Of a stretch of DNA of 64,000 nt, positions 12,975 to 25,340 are shown in pieces. The stretch is taken from NCBI GenBank assembly GCA_025716815.1, contig JAIXMN010000019.1, positions 372,001 to 436,000 of the forward strand, written 5' to 3'. The translations under genes were made by a program, and so were the position numbers. The stretch comes from Dichotomocladium elegans (lineage: Eukaryota > Mucoromycota > Mucoromycetes > Mucorales > Lichtheimiaceae). Each line of letters begins with the position of its first letter. The first letter of the stretch is position 1. The notes beneath the pieces were generated by a model. It had not been told where the DNA came from. It saw nothing but the letters and a program-made list of their open reading frames with translations, and searched no databases.

Positions 12975-15701
12975 TTAAATGCTCTTGATGGTGGTGATGG
13001 CTGACGAGATGATATCTAAGTGACGATGTTCAGGTAAGGATGATGATGAGGGATGTTTTTGATGATGTGTTTTCGGCTTTTCTGTGCTGGTCTTGCAAGT
13101 GGTTACAATGTCTGATGACCCACTCCATCGTCGTCGCTGCGGTTGAGACATTGAGTCCTCTGAGTCTGCAACACAGTAGGGAATACGGCTCTTTTTAGAT
13201 ATGTAGTCCTTTTTCATTGAAAGTTCTACAGGAGGTGTGGGTGGCATTTTCGACGTCTGCTGGTTGTCCAGGTGAACTGATTTATCAGTGGAAGTTGAAG
13301 CTGGCGAGGCTGTTGCCTCTCGCGAAAGGCGTGTCGTCGCAATTTTTCCAGCTGAACGTTGTGTTTTAGTTGATACTGAAGGGGACGGGATCCTTGCTTT
13401 ACTGCTGAGCCGCTTAAAGGTGGTGGACGACGGGTTTGTGGATACTCTCGGTTTAGTCCTTCTCTCGTTATTTTTCAAAGATGCCGCTTCGCTGGACTTC
13501 AGGAAGCCGAAAAAGGTTTGGTTGGCAGCACGATCGGCAATCTCATCACGCTAAGAAAGAAAATTTGTGTGAATACGTAATATAAATACTGAGTCCATCT
13601 AATGTACCAGAGTATCCAAATAGCGGCGTTGGCCGTAAATAAAGGGTTTTCCCGAAACTTCCTCGAAGGCACGAACGGCAGCAAACAGGTCTTCATCAAG
13701 TTGCAAGAGATTAGGGAAACAGCTGTTTCTCCATCGCTCCTCTTCCACAAGTTGGAATGATGCCTGGAAAAGTCGTTTTGGGTCTGATGCAGCCTTTTCG
13801 AATTCAATCATTTCCTGTTATGTAGTAGCGCAAATGAGCGATACAGCAGCACTGTCAATATGTTGAGTTAAACTGCTTGCCTGGATGAGGTTATTCCGAT
13901 TCTTCATTATTTTAGCAACCAAGGTGGCTTTTGGTTGTACTCGCTTAAGGTATTCAATATGTTCATTTACAAGGCGGTGGACCTCATCCATAGTGTCAGC
14001 TAGCAAAATCTAAGTGAATTCCTCGCTCTAAAAAGAATGAAACAGTATACGATTCTTACCCTTCTCATGCAAGCGAGCGATGAACTCCACGCGCTCTCTC
14101 TTAGTTAGAAGTGCCTTGTTCCAAAGGTCCTCGAGTTTCTCCCTGAACTAAAGACAGCTTTGAATGGTCATGCTGTATCATCATGTTTCTATCGTCCTTA
14201 CTTTGTCAATGTACTCATTCGCCATATTCCGTACAATTGTCTTGAGCTCGTCGAACTCAACGTGGAGCTACAAAACATCCATTTAATTTATAGAATAGCT
14301 CTGTGTTCATGTTGTCATTTCTTAATACCTTATTAAGGTAGTCTTCACTCAGAGTTAGCATGATCGGTGATCGTCGATGCATGGGAACTTTGATTTCTTT
14401 CCAGATAATTGTGATGCTTTTGACGTATTTGTTATAAAGCTCAAGACGCGTCTCATAAATAGCTCGAAGAGCTTCTGCTTTTTCTGCCATGGAGGATACC
14501 GCCTCTCCTGACCGCAAAGGTTGATGCTTTCCGGGCTTGAGAAGAGCATAGTACGTTAGGTCCGAAGGCAGCAACGGTTCCATGTGCTCATTGATTCCTA
14601 TTTCTATTCCTGAAAAGAGGTCATGAAGTGAAGCCTCCAACGGGTCGCTCAAGTCCGGTGAGACATCTAAGACCTTCCAATAGAACTGAATGTTTGCTGC
14701 ATAGCGGTCAAAATCGCGTTGTCGACATGCCTGAAGTAAATAAATCCGTTGGGTAGGTTGTTCCTGTGGTACATATATATCTATGTACACAACGATGATC
14801 ACGTTACCTCTTTGTAAAGCAAGTCGCGCAGGGCGCAGCTGATCTGCAAGGAGTGAAAAGGGAGATGTCAGTGATTAAAGAAAAAAAAAGTAGAAACGGG
14901 GAACACCTACAGATTGCACTGTTCCCCAGCTCAGATCGTTGTAATATTCCTGCATGCGGCATGAACGATTGTCAGCGTTTATTTCTCATCTAGAATAAGC
15001 ACGTCAAATAGACCCTTTTTACCTTATACGACTTGAACTGAACAGGCTCACCAAGCTTGGCTGAAATTTTGCGAATCTGATGCAGCCATCCTTTGATATG
15101 AAGGCGCCTTTGGCGAATTTCCTGGGCAACCAAAGTATTTGGCAGGTTAGCATTCCGCGGAGAATAACAATATGTGTGCATTTGTAGATACATGAAGCAG
15201 CCTCGAATCCAACTCTATCAGCGCTTTCTGTTTTGGAAATGTCGGACTGTTACACAGGGTGGAAGGGATGTCGCTGTCGATCACGGTTTTCTCGCAGAGT
15301 CCAGAGGATAAGACATGCTCGACAGCAAGTCCCAAGATTGTGCACGATTCTTCAATACTAGCCTACAGAAACAAAAAGTAAGTGTATCCATGTTGGCTCA
15401 GTTGCATCGGGATCATCAATGAAATTTTACCATCAAATCCTCAATATCCGCACACAGCAACCGTTTCTGAAGCTCTTCGTATTCCAGAAGCCGATCAAGC
15501 TCGTAAAAGACGTGCTGAGAATGGAAAGTAAGTCTTTAGAAACCCAGAAGCGGTACTTCACTGGTTGCAAAAAAAAAAAAACCAGGAGTGAAAATGACAA
15601 CTTACTTCCAATTTCACCGCTATTGAATCGTCAGTGAGAGACAGTCCTAGCGATGTCCAAAGACATTGCACCTTTGAAATCTTTGCATTAAGACACTCCA
15701 T
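12975..15701 (-). CDS. ASE1: Ase1/PRC1/MAP65 microtubule cross-linker
   Basis: Bundles antiparallel microtubules in the spindle midzone. Twelve exons (15701-15606, 15514-15431, 15362-15192, 15121-15023, 14949-14911, 14843-14808, 14730-14329, 14267-14202, 14147-14060, 13999-13881, 13814-13608, 13550-12975) give 660 aa. Nearly the whole protein is helical rod. The spectrin-like microtubule-binding region is recognisable: FREKLEDLWNKALL, ERVEFIARL, then EMIEFEKAASDPKRLF and SGKPFIYGQRRYLDTL, all hallmark MAP65 strings. The C-terminal 170 residues are basic and Ser/Thr-rich, as expected for the regulated tail. The intron at 13880-13815 has a GC donor (GCAAGC) joining NLIQ to EMIEF. ATG 15701 is the first ATG in frame; a further 5' exon cannot be excluded. 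Confidence 0.92.
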
Positions 15702-18700
15702 TGGTAGGGCACAAATCCCGCTAGTGAAGAGACAAAGGTTGAAAAGGGAAGTGGGGGGTGGGCACAACGGAGGCACAAGAAAATGGGTTGAAGCCTTGCT
15801 GTGTGACTTTATGTATACCCCGTTTTTTTCCCTTTGCCTCGTGCATCAGCGACAATATAAAACATCACCATCAAGCTCCTCCTTTTCCAGTACTTGTTCT
15901 TTTCACAAAATGACCATGAAAGCAGCAATTGCCAATAGTGCCTGCATAAACTTGCAGGGTCTATATCTTTCCACATCACTTCTGTCTCTCTCTTTATATA
16001 TGTGTGTACATCGCAGCGGAAATTGGACTGGCAGTAAAATGAAAAATCCCTACATTGGTCACCGTGCTCCGCTCGAGCGCGTACTACCATGGGATCTCTT
16101 TATCTTTGCATTCTCCCCTAGGAGACAAATAACAGTCCCTGTCAATAGCTGAGGATAGTAACTATCTACCTCCGCCAGGGGCTTTTGATTCAGAAATGAA
16201 GATGCATTCTAATGTCGAAACACATGAACCTCAATGGTAAATCAACGTTGCTTCAACTGTCTCATGTGCGTTGCAAGTTTGTCTAGGAATACGGACATTT
16301 CATCTTTAGGCAGGCGATTTTAACAAGTGATTTTTTTTTACGATACGTATCTGAGCTACACTTATGAATTGAGACGGCTCATTGAAGCAGTATCTTAAGT
16401 AGATTTCTCCTTCCTCATAGGAGCAGAAACAAAGATAGGGGACCAAAAAAAAGGCAGCAAGCTCACTGCTGCGTGAAGTCATGCAGATTATCGAAGTTGC
16501 TTATGCCGCATGTAATCTGCGATTCAAATTTTCCGACTGCCAGTGGGCTAAGGGTTGTAGCTTCGGTAACAGTTCTTCTGGCATGTTTTCCTATCTCTAT
16601 ACATACTGGTAGAAATGGTTTCCGATGAAACTATATGAGTAACCGATGAATGTTTACACGATCAAAAGAAATCGGAGGCATACATGCTCTCAGTGTATAT
16701 ACCTTGAAGCAGAACAAGTGAACATCGCCATTAGGAGCATCTTCTATTTATTGGCTACAGGCCTTGAGATAGCATCAATCATTACTTAGAATCGGTGATC
16801 GCGGGTAGGAGAAGAGATGGATCCAAGGGAACTTGGAGTTTGTTGCTTTAAACTCTTAAAGAGTAATAGTAAGTATATTCGAGTTTCACGTTTTGCTGCA
16901 TATCAATAGAATTCAACCTAATTATGATCACAGTGGAACTCTCAGATATACTCGAAAACATTATGACTATCCCCTATTACTCCCTACAATGCCTATTCGT
17001 TGCGCTTCGAAATCAGACTACGCGACAAGCCATTGTTACATACCGCCATTTCCTTCCGGAAACACTGCGCCGCATGGCTTTCTTATATCATTCACTGTAG
17101 AAAAAAAAAGTAGATTAAACACCGAATTTCCTATAGTGGTTATATCCACAGCTGTTTTCGTTGACTTCAGTATCCCAATTAACTATCCCGACCAAACCGT
17201 AGATATCACCCCTGAGCTAATGAAAAGATGATAACAGGTTTGGGTAAAAAATTGCTGAAGATCAATGGAATTGCAGCGCGGCCATCTCAAATCCCTGCCT
17301 TTTAGTCCGCTTCTGTTTATAAAGTAACACATCTATCGAAATGTAAAGGTTTTCAAAAGCATGAAATAGCCACTAAACGTACGCCCCGAATCCTTCTTGG
17401 TGTGTAAGTCCATTATTGGTTCCTTGTGATGAACCACATGCTTCTAGAGATCGTGCAACAGGAATCACCATGGATCGGATCCTGATTCTTCGGACTTGCT
17501 GCTCTTTCATCTTCATCATAAAGTGTCTCCCTCTGTGCCGGATCAGATGTGTAGGACTATGGATTATTAAGAGTTATTGTCACCGAGAAACAATTCAAAG
17601 TCTCCCTATATCATGGTCATATATTGCTGGATTGATACATCCCCCTCAGTGTTGAAAATGATGAAGGATGTGTAATCTACATTTAAGAGGAATTCAGCAG
17701 TCTACATATATATTGAAGCGTACGAGCTGTTATTACAAAATGCCGCTGAATCGCATACGTCTCTTGGGAGCAATATCTACTGGCCCTGAAAAATGAGTAA
17801 AAACTCAATGATGTTCTGGAAAGGGCTTCTATGAAATGTTGTTCCAAATGATACAATGAATTTAAGATCGTCCTAGCAATTGTATCTTGATTGCGTATTT
17901 CGCACTCTTAATGGGTACAGCATCCATAGGATCAACGGCTTGTGTTGGAACCGATTTGCCTGTATATTTTATGTGTTCCCATATAGTCTTTCCCAACGTA
18001 ACAGCATTTTACGAGAGAGATGCACCTAGAAATACTGATCAGCATAGGAGAGTATGCTAATAGAAATCAACTGCTTTTGCTCTTTTACCCTCTACGTTTG
18101 TATGGCTTGCCATTTCTATTTCTTCAGCATACGCAAACGATATATTTACCCGCATCTTTGAATGATGTCTCTTCTATTTGTCCTCATTTTGCCGTGAAAG
18201 CATAATATTAAAGAGCTATATCCTAGTTGAATCTAGTGCAATGATATCAAACTGGATCTGTATCCATGTATCTCTTACAGTCTCTCTTTCTCCCGCGATA
18301 TGCGCTCAGATGCAAACATATGTACGTGTGATGGCATTGAATAAACGTTAATGGAGTTTCACGCAGCGATTTGTTTCTTTAATTAAGCCTCCGGACATCT
18401 TAGCAGCTTGTCTTCTTCGTCAATGAATGACTAATTCTAAACGAGATAATAAAGACTTGTACGTAGGTCAGATGATCTATGAATGAAGGAAGCGGCAGAT
18501 TGACTAAAAGTCTGCTTTCTATTTCCAAGCCAGAAATTTCCGTATATATATTCGCCAAGAGCGTAATATTGCAAGTGTATTATTAATTCATCATACAATG
18601 GCCACTACTATAAAAAAAGCTCTGTATGTACTACCATTCTATGTTCTTCAGGAGTATTCCCTTAAAGCGTCATCGAATGAACAATATCTGTAGGCATCAA

Positions 18701-19014
18701 GGGACCATATAAATGGCCCCCATTGGATATGTATCGTACCTGCATTGCTATCTATCTCACCGTCCAGTATATTTCCTTGGACATGAGTTAGCTGGTCTTC
18801 TGAGAATCAAGATAGCAGTAGGGTAAAGTACCTTCTAATACGTGAAATCCCTAGCCCCATGCTGCATATTGCCCAATCTTCGTAATACTTGCTGTATGCA
18901 CGCGTCGAATTGCAATGATAGTTTCTATGTCCTCTGATTACGGCCCCAGCCATCAAATTTAACGATGTTGCCAACCATACCGGATATTAGATCGCTCCTT
19001 TTTCTCTGCTTCAG

Positions 19015-19171
19015 AACCGACGACTTTGGTAATGACACATCAGGCACACCAGGCACACCACAGGCGCAGGAACCAGTTCCGCATTACATGTCAATAGAGC
19101 CATTTCCTTATCCAAAAGATGACGGCAACGAAATGGCTCTCTTCGGAGATGAATCTTTAGAATGGATGTAA
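19015..19171 (+). pseudogene. possible orphan terminal exon
   Basis: A polypyrimidine tract and TTCAG at 19000-19014 precede an in-phase frame that ends at a TAA at 19169-19171. Its composition (TDDFGNDTSGTPGTP, EPFPYPKDDGNEMALF) is acidic and Pro/Gly-rich, like a real C-terminus rather than random AT-rich translation. No upstream exon could be joined. It may be a relic of a decayed gene or a badly diverged last exon. Confidence 0.25.
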
Positions 19172-21445
19172 AACAGTAGACCAATGTTAAGCATTCCTAT
19201 CACCCATGGAATGCACTAGGCATCAATGGAAGCACATACCTCACATTTAACCATTAGGTTCAAGCACATCGAATCGTAAAGTCTGTCCACGAAACGGTGG
19301 AAGTGCCGGTGTCTCTATGATCAATGCATCAGAAACCCGCTGTAGCATGGAATCTATATTTAGTATCAAACGATAGTAGGAACCCTTATACTTACTCCAA
19401 GGTGTGATGAACTGCTTGCAACCGGGTACACAACCTGCCAGCATGATGATCTTAATCACCGAAATGGCAACATGAGGTTAGATAGCTTTCCTACTTTGCT
19501 GGAAGGGATGCTCACGTAAATCCAAAGCGAGAAGACATATAGAGCTTGAGTGCGCTACCCAGATTGTTATTCCATCTTTTCAATTTTGGCCGATCAATAT
19601 ATATTTATAGACATTTCCCAGAACTAAAGTAGCATGTCACTCAATCCGGAATATAAATACATGGGAATAAGATTCGATAATCTGTCTCTATAAACTACCC
19701 AGCTTTTGGGATGGGCGGGATTCTGCCTACAATGAGTAATCGGTTTTATTTTACTACGGTGGGCAGGGCCAGGTCATGGACGAACGTAGAATATCCTGAA
19801 CCTATGAACTATGTCAGTCGATGAGGAAATACACTCTCTTCACGCCGTTTGTTCTCACCTAGGTTAGATTCACCAACAGTATATCTTGCATGAGTAATTC
19901 GGAGTTTGCCGTCATTACGCATATCCTGAACTGACAGGGTCCTGTCAATATTTAATCTACTGTTGAGCTCTGTCAGAGCCCAGATGCCCACTTGGCAAAC
20001 GGGCTATCGCTATTCGTCTGTAATATCCTAGATTTTGGATGATCGCTCCGTTTTCGGCTATGAAATGTAGAGGTGAAATACCTTATCCTTTTCTCTGATC
20101 TGTTGCATCCATAGCTGTTCAAATAATGAGTTATTGTCCGATCGGTTCCGCAATCCTGCCAAATCTTTGGAGAACCCGGTAGAGGTTTGGTTGGCTTATC
20201 AAAAGCTCCACAGGTTTGCAAGGCAAAGCACTTACTAGGGCTGAAAAGTGTATTAGAACGGTTTTCTTGATCAGATGTTAACGGTATGGCGGGAAGAAAC
20301 CAATCACCCATCCCCCCGGCATCTGCCGGCCATTGGCAATCGGTATTTTCTTGCCAAAAGTAACCGTGGGTTCTTTTTTTTTTTATTAAAAAACTCATCC
20401 GTAAACCCTCGAATACTGACTGTAATGCTCGCTAAGATTCATGCATAGAACATTTCTAATTGTTTTTTTTTTTACTATTTCTGACCAATTTCATTATAAG
20501 TGGTGAGCTGTTCATTTTCATATTATTAATAATTATAAAAATACAGCATACAGTCTTCTATCAAATTGCAGTCCCATACAACCTTACAGAAACATGGTTA
20601 TCAATGTTATCCCGAAGTCCTTTGTCAGCAAAAACAGGACCGCAAGCGGGAGCTAATCGCGCAGGCCCCAAGCGCCGATCAAGTAGTACATACGAACACC
20701 GGGCCTTTATGAAACTATCACCCGGCATGTCATCGGATTCACGCTGGCCATTGCCCATCGAAATGGTGCGATAGACCTGCCGAGCATGCATTTCTTTCGG
20801 AGGGGGGGCGAAGCAGACAATAGCATACAACTTGGCTTAAACTTTGACTTCCCACCCACCCCCAGAGAATTTACTATGCCGACAAAGCCCATTCCGATAA
20901 ATATTTCAACAGCTTTCTTTCATCTCCTGCATGTCCATGAAGAAAATGGGATACACGGAGATCAACAAGTACTAACATCCTTTGCTATCCTAAACTTGGG
21001 GGGGGTGTGTGCAAAGCGTAAATCTTATATTGGCAGTAGTATTGGAGGGTTGTAAACCTGAGGTCTAATACTTGCAAGTTCCGAGCGTCCAAGCTGCTCC
21101 CCGTTTCATGGGACGATTCTTACCCAGCAGCGTTCGAGAAGGACAAATGGCCCCCCAATGTGGTTTTGGAACAAAGATTTGGGATCCATAAAGACAATAT
21201 CGAGTTACATCAACCCCACAGAGAATGGCCCGGAATGAAGACCATGCAGGCCAGCGGATTCACTGCTGATCCCTGGCAGAATGGACCTTTGTTTTGCGTT
21301 TCATGTGAAACCCTGACATGCAGACTGCGTTCGGGGCTGATTTGTTAAATGGCAGATTTCTTTGTGTGAAGGGTGAAGCACCGAATATTGTTCAAGGAGG
21401 GGAGGGGGGAGAGAGAAGAATGGGCATCGGAAGGGAAAAAGGGAA

Positions 21446-21473
21446 GATTGATTAACATCCTTTTTAATCAATC
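21446..21473. other. perfect 10-bp inverted repeat
   Basis: GATTGATTAA at 21446-21455 and its exact reverse complement at 21464-21473, with an 8-nt loop, lie in the gene-poor region about 1 kb upstream of the desaturase. Function unknown. Confidence 0.85.
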
Positions 21474-22308
21474 AATCATGCAACATTAACGCGCGTTCAT
21501 CCTAGCATCGCGATGATTCGTTTTGATAATGAAGATGGGAAGGGGCTGGGCCAGAAAAATTAGAGTTAAGTTCTTTACGGGGGACGGCATCTGTTCCACT
21601 TATTTGGGTCATTAAGATTTAAGATTATGGTCATAGTTGAAGATATATAGTTATTGCGCAAAAGGTTATCTACGTACCTCCTCTCCCCACATTGCAAACT
21701 TGGCACGAACGTGTTACATCGATCGGCTTTGAGGGATTGCACCATCCCTTCGTGGAAGCGTTGAGGCGATTAAACATGTTATCCGATTAGGCTATTATGG
21801 TGTCCGTGTCCGAAGACAGTCGGATATGATTGTCGTGGCTCATTACTATTCTATAGAAAGGAAAATCTGTATCCGGTTCCGATCCGTGTAACTCCATGCC
21901 GAGCTCCCCTTTCTAAAAAAAGTGAAAGAGAGCAAAGAGACTTCCATTAAGCGGACATTCTTGGGCGCAGATGCGCCAAATCGTGTATCTTTAATCTGTG
22001 TGGCATGATTAAATGATCTCTAACATGGATCCTTGTAAGCCGAAAATAAAGGTGTGTGTATGTGTGTGACCTGCCCCTCTTTCCTTCACCCCCCCTTCTC
22101 TACCCAAACTCCACCGACCACCCCTCCCCCAACCCCCGGCCTTCCCTAAACGCTTAAACACCGCTTTCCCGGAAAGTGTTGGGCGCGCCCGGGGAGGGGG
22201 GCAGGGTTTAGCGGCCAAATTTACATTGGCTTGGTTGGAACGAAGGGACCGCCCTGACTTATTTCAGTCGCCTGACTTTTTTTTTTTTTTTTACCTTCTT
22301 GTCTTGCT

Positions 22309-22394
22309 GCTTGCACACACACACACACATATACACGCACCCCTCTTTTTTACCCGTCAACTGTCCTCTTTTCTCTCTCTCTCTCTCTCTCTTT
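22309..22394. repeat. (CA)n and (CT)n tracts in the desaturase leader
   Basis: A CA dinucleotide run near 22314-22330 and a CT run near 22373-22392 lie 50-130 bp before the desaturase ATG. Pyrimidine-rich leaders of this kind are common just upstream of fungal transcription starts. Confidence 0.8.
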
Positions 22395-22442
22395 CTTTTT
22401 TCCCCCTCTTATCTTCTTTTTCATATCATAACACTCGACAGT

Positions 22443-23658
22443 ATGCCGCCATTCGTCGAGACAGCAGAAGACAAGGAGACCGTGTTGGTAGCTCGGCAAC
22501 CAAAGGAGGAGAAAAAGGAACAGCACCCCGATTACCGCTTCCCACTGTACCTTGGCAAGTGGAAACGGTCTATCCCGTACATTGATGAGGACTTTGCGCG
22601 GGATGACATGGATGAGCCCCATCTGAAGCGAAAGCAGACGATTCTCCGACAGCATCCAGAGATCGAGAAGCTTTACGGCACGGACATTCGAACACTTTAC
22701 GTGGCGATTGCGATTAATGCGCTTCAGCTTGGGATCGCGTATTATTTTGGACGTGTCGCGAGCCCGTCGTGGGCCGTGTTCTGTCTCGTGGCGTATTTCG
22801 TGGGCGGGACGGTGACGGGCGTGATTGGTGTGATTATCCACGAAGCGTGTCACTGCCTGATCACGAAGAACAAGCTCGCGAACCGGTACGTGGGGCTTCT
22901 GGCGAACATCTGCCTTCCTGTGCCCATCGCACAGTCCTTCCGCCGGTATCACATCCAGCACCATTCCTGGCAGGGCGTGGACGGCCTGGACCCGGATCTT
23001 CCGCTCGAATGGGAAAAGAAGCTCATCAAGGGCAACGCGTTCACCAAACTCATGTGGATCCTCATTTACCCGTTCATGTACGTCATTCGCGGAGCGGTCA
23101 TGCAGAACGACCGCAACCTGACGCCGAGCAAATGGGAGATCATCAACCTGATCTTTACGATCTCTATGGACATCGTCATCCAGCAGACATGCGGCTCGCT
23201 CGGACTGGCTTATCTGTTCTTGTCCCTCTATTTTGGCTACTCGCTCCACCCCGGCGCGGCTCATTTTATCCAGGAACACTACACCTTTAATGACGGCCAG
23301 GAAACCTACTCCTACTATGGCATCCTCAACATTCCGTTCATGAACATCGGTTATCACAACGAGCATCACGATTTTCAAAAGGTACAGACAGAGAGAGGCC
23401 AAGGGAATCCAGAGATCTGATAACAAACCTATGGAATAGATCCCGTGGTCCAAGTTGCCAGCCCTTCGATCGATGGCAAATGAGTTTTACGACACGTTAG
23501 CGTACCACACTTCCTGGGTCTACGTCCACTGGAAGTTCATCTTGGACGATACGCTCGGACCTCAGTCCCGACTGGTACGAGGCTACGAGGAGTTTAAGCA
23601 AGGCCGATCGTTGCTTTCAAAGATGAAGGCCTTCGAAGAGAGACAATTGCAGAAGTAG
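22443..23658 (+). CDS. sphingolipid delta-4 desaturase (DES1-like)
   Basis: Membrane di-iron desaturase introducing the 4,5 double bond of dihydroceramide in the ER, a step towards glucosylceramides. Two exons (22443-23381, 23440-23658) give 385 aa. The three histidine boxes are present: HEACH (about residue 133), HIQHH (170) and HNEHHDF (305). Several hydrophobic segments span about 88-150 and 215-285. The N-terminal region and the C-terminal IPWSKLPALR and YDTLAYHTSWV match the DES1 family. The single intron (23382-23439) falls just after the third box and joins in phase 0. The family's conserved domain organisation is complete, so activity is expected. The gene converges with the heme lyase gene, 314 bp apart. 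Confidence 0.93.
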
Positions 23659-23972
23659 TAATCTCGTTTAGAAAAAAAAAAGTTTCTTTCCTTTCCTCCC
23701 CGCCATCCCCCCCTTCTTCTTTTTCGCACGCAAACACAATTTCTTTGATCTCGTACTACAGCGGAGCATCCAGACCCCCACCTACCCACGATACATTAAA
23801 AAAAAAGACATCTGTATACCATGGAGCTTCTTTTTCTTTCCGCTACGTCTTCTTTGCAATAGAATGGTTCCGTATATATGTATACTGTATATATAAAGAC
23901 ATGCTATTGAATCTAATGAAATGATACAAATAAAGTGTAATAACCGGTGTATACATGACCTCTAATATTTCT
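23659..23972. other. convergent 3' spacer
   Basis: Holds the desaturase and heme-lyase 3' ends, with T-rich and TATATA-rich sequence likely to act in cleavage and polyadenylation. No gene seen. Confidence 0.5.
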
Positions 23973-24934
23973 TCAGTCAGTCTTGTTGGCAGGGAACCAC
24001 TCTGCCCACTTGTCCGAAGCAGCCTGCTTCAGACGGACAAATGCGCTGCCGAGATCGTCCACAGCAGGGCGCACGTCCAGGAAAAAGACCGGCACACCGG
24101 GCGTTTCCTGGCCACCTTCGTAGTAATCAATCACATATCGGCGCTGTGCTCCGCATCGGCCCACGTACCAATCGTGGCGATCGAATGGCCGTGGTGAACT
24201 GACGATAAAAAGGCGGGAAGAATTAAGCAAACAGTCTTTACTCTTCCCCCCCCCGTCTTTTCATACTCACCCCCATAGCGAATGCCACCAGGCCTTGGGA
24301 CTCAGATCCTTGGGTCTTCCCTGCAGACGAACCAGATAAGGATCCTCTGAGCACTCGCTTTCAAGAGAGAAAGGAACAAGTCAATGACATTGTACACAGA
24401 GACAAAAACTCAGCATGAATATTTTTACCTCTTGAACTGAGATTCCCACTTGAGCACCTGATCCCATGCTTCCTCGTTCAGAAAGTTGTGAATATCCACC
24501 ATGGTCTCGATATGCTCTTCTGGAGTCTCCCAGCCTTTGCGGCGCAAGGCATTGTAAAACTGCTGCGGACTCGGGTACTCCCAACGGGAGCCTTTCTCGA
24601 CTCGAGGAATAGACGAAATCACACGTTCTGTGGGCAGATCCACTACTTGATCGGGCTGACGCTCATGTGATAATTGCGACGGCATCATATTCAGCTCATT
24701 GATCGTGTCTGTCCCAGATTTTTCGTGCATTGGACAGTTAGGTGGAGGCGTAGGTCTAGAGGAGGAGGAGGAGGAGGACATGGGGTGGTCGTGTTGTTTT
24801 TCGGTTTCTTTGTTGTGCATGGGGCAGCTCGGTGGAGGCGAAAGTTTTGGCGGCGCCGGTGGTGGTGGCGCCGGTGTAGTTTTCTCAGGCTCATGCATCG
24901 GGCAACCAGGCGGGGGTGTCATTGGCGAGCTCAT
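23973..24934 (-). CDS. holocytochrome c synthase (cytochrome heme lyase)
   Basis: Mitochondrial intermembrane-space enzyme that attaches heme to apocytochrome c (or c1). Three exons (24934-24429, 24357-24271, 24198-23973) give 272 aa. The catalytic domain is clear: GSRWEYPSPQQFYNALRRKG, EEHIETMVDIHNFLNEEAW, then a C-terminal exon starting SPRPFDRHDWYVGRCG. The N-terminus has three spaced CPMH heme-regulatory (CP) motifs at about residues 11, 38 and 68, each preceded by a Pro-rich TPPPx or SPPPx string. I cannot tell a cytochrome c from a c1 enzyme by eye. ATG 24934 is preferred; the frame extends upstream with a less likely start. Divergent from the hydrolase gene. Confidence 0.92.
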
Positions 24935-25340
24935 GCTTTGAAATAAAGAGAGACAGAGATATTTTTTTATCCAGAAAAAAGAAAAGCAAAGTGCAAGTGC
25001 CGTTGTCCTAATATTTCTCCCGGCCGGCCCGGCTAGCAACCCCCTTTTTTTCCGCCTGTGACTTTTTCAACGGGTATTTACTTGCCCAAGCCGAACCCTG
25101 TACATGTTCATCCATTACGCAACCTTCTTCAATCCTTGCAAATATATATATATATATATATAGAAAAGTAACCGGGCCTTGGTCTTGGCTGATGCAAAAC
25201 GTCATGAAATAAAAAGCCCAAAACCATGAGAGTTTGTGTTGCGATTCAACCCTTGATCCCGGCGGAAATAGTGGGCGAGCGTGTGCTCTATTTAAATACG
25301 CACGCTCTTTTTCTTTCGCGCCTCTCCCACACTTTCATCA
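24935..25340. promoter_or_regulatory. divergent promoter region (heme lyase / hydrolase)
   Basis: The 406 bp between two divergent start codons contains an (AT)n tract at 25142-25162. TATTTAAATA at about 25289-25298 lies roughly 45 bp before the hydrolase ATG and is a plausible TATA-type element. No gene seen. Confidence 0.45.

Larger units (their letters stand above)
15702..22442. other. long gene-poor region, 6.7 kb
   Basis: No gene recognised between Ase1 and the desaturase, both of which may use parts of it as promoter. The 15634-16152 plus frame overlaps the Ase1 start and is a shadow. Frames at 16893-17231 and 19973-20398 show no family resemblance. One segment, 19015-19171, looks protein-like and is listed separately. 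No 5S, U6 or tRNA signature was found. Confidence 0.5.

Noticed and set aside
15634..16152. A 172-codon plus frame
   Set aside because: It overlaps the Ase1 start exon antisense and then runs through simple pyrimidine-rich sequence; no domain.
22350..23453. A 367-codon minus-strand open frame
   Set aside because: It lies fully antisense to the desaturase, which has all three histidine boxes and a clean intron. The antisense protein has no recognisable feature; the GC-rich codon bias of the real gene explains the absence of stops.
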